Origin: Cranoglanis bouderius
Taxonomy: Eukaryota > Chordata > Actinopteri > Siluriformes > Cranoglanididae
Length of the DNA stretch: 64,000 nucleotides
Assembly: GCA_023630585.1 (NCBI GenBank)
Contig: CM042546.1
Location: 11,929,810-11,993,809, forward strand
Direction of reading: 5' to 3'
The position numbers and the translations under genes are program-made. Below, one piece after another: positions 59,469 through 64,000 of the stretch. Position 1 is the first letter of the stretch. Every line of letters begins with the position of its first letter. The notes under the pieces were generated by a model. The model was not told the origin of the DNA. It searched no databases and saw nothing but the letters and a program-made list of their open reading frames with translations.

Positions 59469-60707
59469 GTTTACCAGACAAAAACCGGCTAGCTACGCAG
59501 CTAAACGTGTCACCGAATCAGATCAAAGAGAGTGGCGTTTGTTTTGTGCTAGCCGGCTTGTTTAGCTTTGTGTTTAGCTAGCCAGATTAGCTCACTCCAT
59601 GGCGGAAAAGTAGTAGTAGTTCTAAACAATAACACGCTCCAGAGCCGTTTCCCGAGTTAAAAAGAAAACGAAGCTAAACATCGAGAGACCAGGACGGTTC
59701 GCACGGTCGACGGGACAAAACACCGTTATCTCGCAGGTACGGGTGGAATATCCGGTTAATGACAAATTGCTCAAGTAAAGCAACTAGCAGGAACGGGAAC
59801 GAGGACGTAGACGCAAGTGTGACGCGCACGTAACGCTGACGCCCCGCGAGCGCGCATTTACAACCGAACGCGCATACACAACAGAAAGATACACAAAACA
59901 ACAGAAATAAACCTTTTTTTTCACGTTTCTTTCTTTCTTTTTTTATTTGTTTGAAATACCTGAAAAATAGACGGATTTAAAAAAAAAAAAAAAATGCTAC
60001 TTTAGTCTTTTGCAAAATGTGGTTAACATCTGTTTTGTAGAATATAGCAGTCTTTATTTATTTATTATTTTATAATATATTAAATGTCCAAAAGATAGCA
60101 CTTTGATATTCAGTTTTACACATTTAGATACTTAAACAAATCAACTCCAGTATCACCTTACACATGTACATTTATACAAAAACACATTTCAAGTATTAAA
60201 AGTTAATAGTTGACATTGCATGGCATAAAATATATTTATGCAAATATATACAGACACACGGCAAAATATCAATATAAAGTCTGCACCACTGCTGTTTTTT
60301 TTTTTGTTTGTTTGTTTTTTTACATTAAATATATTTATATGGGAATCAGACAGAGATTATTTTTGCAATGAATCTGCAGTTGTGTTGTAAACTGAAACAG
60401 GAGTGAATGAATAAATCTCACTGTTTAAGAATGACTTTGATATGTAAGTATGTTAAGGCTGATTAATTAATGTCTGTAGCAAGAATGCAATTAAACTGTA
60501 AGTAGAAAAAAAAACAGATAGCATAAGAACAGCTTATGGGCAAACGCTTTCCAAACTTATCCAACTTTTAGCTCAACAAAATCTATAGCTTCTGGCATGA
60601 AAGGAATATCGGACTAAAAATAATTTCCTCCTTTTGCGTTAAATGAAGTGTCCGACATGTTTAGTTTCTGAAATCTGGAGAGAACTTTTCACAGAATGTG
60701 AAAAACA

Positions 60708-60745
<38 letters not shown>

Positions 60746-61081
60746 TAAAAAAATGTCGCATGAACAATCACACATGTGAACAGTAGGGGGCAGTAGAGCA
60801 CTAGGAGTAATTTCCTGTTCCGTTAGCAAACGATATAGTTTATCTTCACTCAAGCACATATCATACAGTCCTCACACTGTATTTTATATATCTTATCGTG
60901 TCATATTATATACTATATTATATTAGATGCTTTGCTTGGAAAACGTGGCTCATATAGCAGAACAATATTCAGGCAACAAACTTTTCACTTTACATTTACT
61001 TACAGAGATACAAAGTGCATGGCTTTTTTTTTTAATCCCTGAAAAATGATTAGCAAAAAAGAAAAAGAGGCAAAATAAAAG
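59469..61081. other. SGPP1 promoter side and 3' region of the SERTAD4-like gene
   Basis: The first 450 bases are CpG-containing and should hold the SGPP1 promoter. A CCATGGCGG site near 59599 resembles a YY1-type motif. From about 59920 the DNA is AT-rich with no recognised feature except an AAT repeat at 60713-60745. Confidence 0.5.
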
Positions 61082-61087
61082 TTTATT
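61082..61087 (-). terminator. Candidate polyadenylation signal of the SERTAD4-like gene
   Basis: AATAAA on the minus strand about 270 bases after the stop. It implies a short 3' untranslated region that includes the CA array at 61223-61274. Confidence 0.4.
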
Positions 61088-61222
61088 TAGAGAGGCAGTT
61101 AGGCTCAAGTCTTTCTTTTCATGTGTAAAAAAAAAAAAAAAAGCAAACCCTGATGTTCAAAGATGCTTATAGTCCATCTCACACTGCAATAATCCCAGCT
61201 TCCAAGTGTTTGATGCTGACAC

Positions 61223-61228
61223 ACAGGC

Positions 61229-61274
<46 letters not shown>
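61223..61274. repeat. (CA)n microsatellite
   Basis: About 26 CA units, in the likely 3' untranslated region of the SERTAD4-like gene. Confidence 0.95.
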
Positions 61275-61281
<7 letters not shown>

Positions 61282-61356
61282 ACACACACCTCCGCCTCCA
61301 ACCTACGCCATCATCGCTGCTGGGTTTAAACACCAGTGTTTAAGTACAGTGGGATT

Positions 61357-61641
61357 TTAGCAGTTGTTATTAAGTGGGTAGAGGAAGATGGGATGTCCGT
61401 GTTCAGGCGTCACCATGACTTTCAGTCTCTTCCTGTCCAAGTAAAAAAGCCTCTCCTCTTCTTTTTTCTCCCCATTCCTCGGTCTGTCTCGGTCCCTCTG
61501 CCCGTCGTCCGAGTGGATCTTGCGCAGCAGGTTGTTGATGAGAACGGCACGGCGCAGGAAGGCCTCTGGGTCGTCCAGGAAACGCAGCTTCTGTAGTGAC
61601 AGGCGCAAAATGCAGCTGCGCTCCTCGCGTAAGATCAGGTG
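61357..61641 (-). CDS. SERTAD4-like gene, last coding exon (SERTA domain)
   Basis: The exon encodes 94 residues. The first 45 are a SERTA domain (LREERSCILRLSLQKLRFLDD, then LRRAVLINNLLRKIH), most like that of SERTAD4. SERTA proteins bind transcription regulators such as E2F/CBP-type partners; the role of SERTAD4 is poorly known. After the domain comes a charged stretch (RDRDRPRNGEKKEEE) and an end PIFLYPLNNNC. Human SERTAD4 continues far longer, so this protein is C-terminally short. The acceptor is GAGCAG, a tandem acceptor whose pyrimidine tract is a CT microsatellite. Confidence 0.75.
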   Translation of the reverse strand, partial: HLILREERSCILRLSLQKLRFLDDPEAFLRRAVLINNLLRKIHSDDGQRDRDRPRNGEKKEEERLFYLDRKRLKVMVTPEHGHPIFLYPLNNNC

Positions 61642-61651
61642 CTGCTCAGAG

Positions 61652-61656
<5 letters not shown>

Positions 61657-61721
<65 letters not shown>
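61657..61721. repeat. (GA)n microsatellite, 5' of a splice acceptor
   Basis: About 32 GA units. On the gene strand it reads CT and ends about 12 bases before the exon. Confidence 0.95.
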
Positions 61722-61723
<2 letters not shown>

Positions 61724-61889
61724 GGACACAAGGTGAGAAAGATTAAGAAGGAGAAAAAGAGAGGGAGAGACAGATACAGAAAGAAAGATCGAGAGCAAAA
61801 GAATTAAGGGTGAGAGACAGGCAGAGGAGGAACAAAGTGACAGTGAAGAGTGTGAAGTCGAGAAAGTATTAGTGAGAAAAAGGAACAAT

Positions 61890-61890
61890 G

Positions 61891-61951
<61 letters not shown>
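61890..61951. repeat. (GA)n microsatellite
   Basis: About 30 GA units. Confidence 0.95.
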
Positions 61952-61956
<5 letters not shown>

Positions 61957-62446
61957 CAGGACAGGTAAAATGATATTTAAAAGCAGAGAATGAGAAACAA
62001 AGGGAAGCAAAAATGAAGAGAGAGGGAGAGATAGAGAGAGAATTTGAAAGAGTGAGGGGAGAAAGAGTGAGACGGAGACAGAGATGGGGAGAGAGAAAGA
62101 CGTAATCAGAGAGTGAGAGAAAAAGTAATACGCAAGATGTCAAGTGACAAGAATAAATGAGAGGCCAAAAAAAGAGAAATGGACAGATTGATGGGAGGTA
62201 AAGAGAGAGAAAGAGAGGTAAGTGCAGAGAGAGGAAGGAAACAATTATATCATTTTGATTTGTTTTTACAACCCTTGAATCACGTACGTGTCACGTGTGA
62301 TTATAATGTGACATCATGTCAACAATATGTGATCATGTGTGAAAAAGAACTGTGCAGGGGAAAAATTAAAACCATGTGGCCTACACGTGAAAATAAAATG
62401 CAAATGTCTTCACAGTGAAGTGAGAACCGAATGTAGGTGCTCTCAC

Positions 62447-62547
62447 TTTTTGTAAATATCCATGTAGGCTTCCCTGGACATCCTCTTCTTCCGCATACTT
62501 CCTCTTAAAGTAGGCGACTTTCGACGTTGTTGAGAGATAAGGGCACA
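62447..62547 (-). CDS. SERTAD4-like gene, upstream coding exon
   Basis: This short exon encodes CPYLSTTSKVAYFKRKYAEEED and then VQGSLHGYLQK, ending in phase 0 at donor CAAAAA/GTGAGA. The TTSKxxYFKRKYxEEED block is what human SERTAD4 has just before its SERTA domain, and the next exon starts with HLILREER. The left boundary is uncertain: an acceptor GTGAG/TGTGCC gives the start used here, while CCCAG four bases further right would put an in-frame TGA at the start. The first coding exon is not found and is probably right of the window. Confidence 0.65.
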
Positions 62548-62603
62548 CTCACTGGGAAGGTCCTGACCACTGATAATAAACATAAGATATAAGACCGGAT
62601 GTA

Positions 62604-63390
62604 CAGGTGCATCTCAATAAATTAGAATGTCGTGGAAAAGTTCATTTATTTCAGTAATTCAACTCAAATTGTGAAACTCGTGTATTAAATAAATTCAGTG
62701 CACACAGACTGAAGTAGTTTAAGTCTTTGGTTCTTTTAATTGTGATGATTTTGGCTCACATTTAACAAAAACCCACCAATTCACCATCTCAACAAATTAG
62801 AATATGGTGACATGCCAATCAGCTAATCAACTAAAAACACTTGCAAAGGTTTCCTGAGCCTTCAAAATGGTCTCTCAGTTTGGTTCACTAGGTAAGCCAC
62901 AAACATTCATTGCCAAAGAAGCTGGCTGTTCACAGAGTGCTGTATCCAAGCATGTTAACAGAAAGTTGAGTGGAAGGAAAAATTGTGGAAGAAAAAGATG
63001 CACAACCAACCGAGAGAACCGCAGCCTTATGAGGATTGTCAAGAAAAATCGATTCAAGAATTTGAGTAAACTTCACAAGGAATGGACTGAGGCTGGGGTC
63101 AAGGCATCAAGAGCCACCACACACAGACGTGCCAAGGAATTTGGCTACAGTTGTCGTATTCCTCTTGTTAAGCCACTCCTGAACCACAGACAACGTCAGA
63201 GGCGCCTTACCTGGGCTAACTAGAAGAAGAACTAAACTGTTGACCAGTGGTCCAATATCCTCTTTTCAGATGGGAGCAAGTTTTGTATTTCATTTGGAAA
63301 TTTATTTAATACACGAGTTTCACAATTTGAGTTGAATTACTGAAATAAACGAACTTTTCCATGACATTCTAATTTATTGAGATGCACCTG
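62604..63390 (+). mobile_element. Tc1-like transposon, internally deleted
   Basis: Perfectly placed TA at 62602-62603 and 63391-63392 flanks terminal inverted repeats of about 100 bp (CAGGTGCATCTCAATAAATT and its reverse). It carries an N-terminal transposase frame at 62867-63223 (118 codons: FIAKEAGCSQSAVSKHV, then a basic linker, then RRAKEFGYSCRI). The catalytic half is deleted. It lies upstream of the SERTAD4-like exon. Confidence 0.92.
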
Positions 63391-63392
63391 TA

Positions 63393-64000
63393 TACATCAT
63401 GCATGTGTGAGTAAGTGTATAAGTGTGGCTGGCACCCTACACCTCAGGTATTACTGAACACTCATTACGTTATGTTTTGTAACAACGTCACTAATGAGAT
63501 GTGTGTGAGTGAGACTGTGTTGTCACCGGAGGGTTGCGCAACACGTGTGAGGATACACACCTTTCTAACGTTGGCCGTGTTCACCTGAGCATCCTGTATC
63601 TAACACACACACGCCCTCCGAGTGCTGCGATGAAGACAAGAGAGACAGAGAGAAAGATGTTTGGTCACTGAAACACAAGCGTATGTTCGTTGACAAGATG
63701 ACACATTCTACCCTGAGCTTGGGGTTGCCAGAGCAACTATATCTCCAACACTGCACATAAATACCTGAAACTAGCCCCAAAAATGTTGAGGGAATATGAC
63801 AAAACAGTCACAGTAGTTTAAATGTGTTCATTCATAGGTCACCTGACAATTCCTCCTGATGTCTGACTTTCTTTTATTGGGAAAAATAAACACTTAACAA
63901 AACTATGTACAATCTTTGATTCACATTCTGTCCAGAATCATTGTAATGTCTGTATAATTCCCGCTATACAGAAATAATTCTGTGAATCGTAGATACACTG
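63393..64000. other. Right edge: no feature supported
   Basis: Unique sequence. An ORF on the minus strand at 63565-63780 has no recognised homology. The SERTAD4-like first exon may lie here or beyond. Confidence 0.4.

Larger units (their letters stand above)
61642..62446 (-). other. Intron of the SERTAD4-like gene
   Basis: GT-AG intron of 805 bp made largely of GA repeats on the plus strand (main blocks 61657-61721 and 61890-61951) with GA-rich linkers. Serine/leucine ORFs on the minus strand here are repeat shadows. Confidence 0.75.

Overview
The window is vertebrate nuclear DNA, most likely from a teleost fish. Genes are split by introns with GT-AG boundaries. Microsatellites are very dense, and most mobile DNA is Tc1/mariner, Harbinger, MITE, tRNA-derived SINE and retrovirus-like sequence of the fish kind. 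An ostariophysan such as a catfish is possible, but I cannot fix the species from sequence alone.

All recognisable host genes are on the minus strand, so the window is read here from right to left. A SERTAD4-like gene (two exons, 61357-62547) is followed by SGPP1 (three coding exons, 47870-59468). Next comes a C-type-lectin-domain gene built from separate domain exons (about 25853-35951, with a collapsed second copy at 36870-38460), then WDR89 (two coding exons, 21674-23651). Last is the first coding exon of PPP2R5E (9380-9536), whose remaining exons lie off the left edge. The order PPP2R5E-WDR89-SGPP1 and their shared orientation match human 14q23.2. The lectin-domain gene and the SERTAD4-like gene are not part of that human block.

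Mobile DNA region by region: 1-4620 holds the 3' part of a retrovirus-like provirus (pol, a vestigial env leader, a 1.58 kb LTR) on the plus strand, antisense to PPP2R5E. The 4.6-21.6 kb region has dispersed repeats, Tc1 relics and a SINE. The lectin-domain gene is invaded by a Harbinger element (29154-31439), a Tc1 element with another nested in it (32967-35578) and a mariner-like element (37285-38224). The 38.4-47.8 kb region has a Tc1 relic, two adjacent perfect palindromes, and several MITEs. SGPP1 introns hold a Tc1-like element 40 bp from a splice acceptor, a 540 bp purine tract and a 1.1 kb TTGCTA-type minisatellite.

Functionally, SGPP1 removes phosphate from sphingosine-1-phosphate at the ER, PPP2R5E is a B56 regulatory subunit of PP2A, WDR89 is a WD40 protein of poorly known role, and the lectin-domain gene would encode a secreted or membrane C-type-lectin-like protein. 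I see no operon-like or CRISPR-like system and no new multi-gene system. The most unusual items are the phase-matched lectin exon array with one dead module, the perfect palindromes, microsatellites used as splice-site context, and the retained retroviral env leader without an env body.
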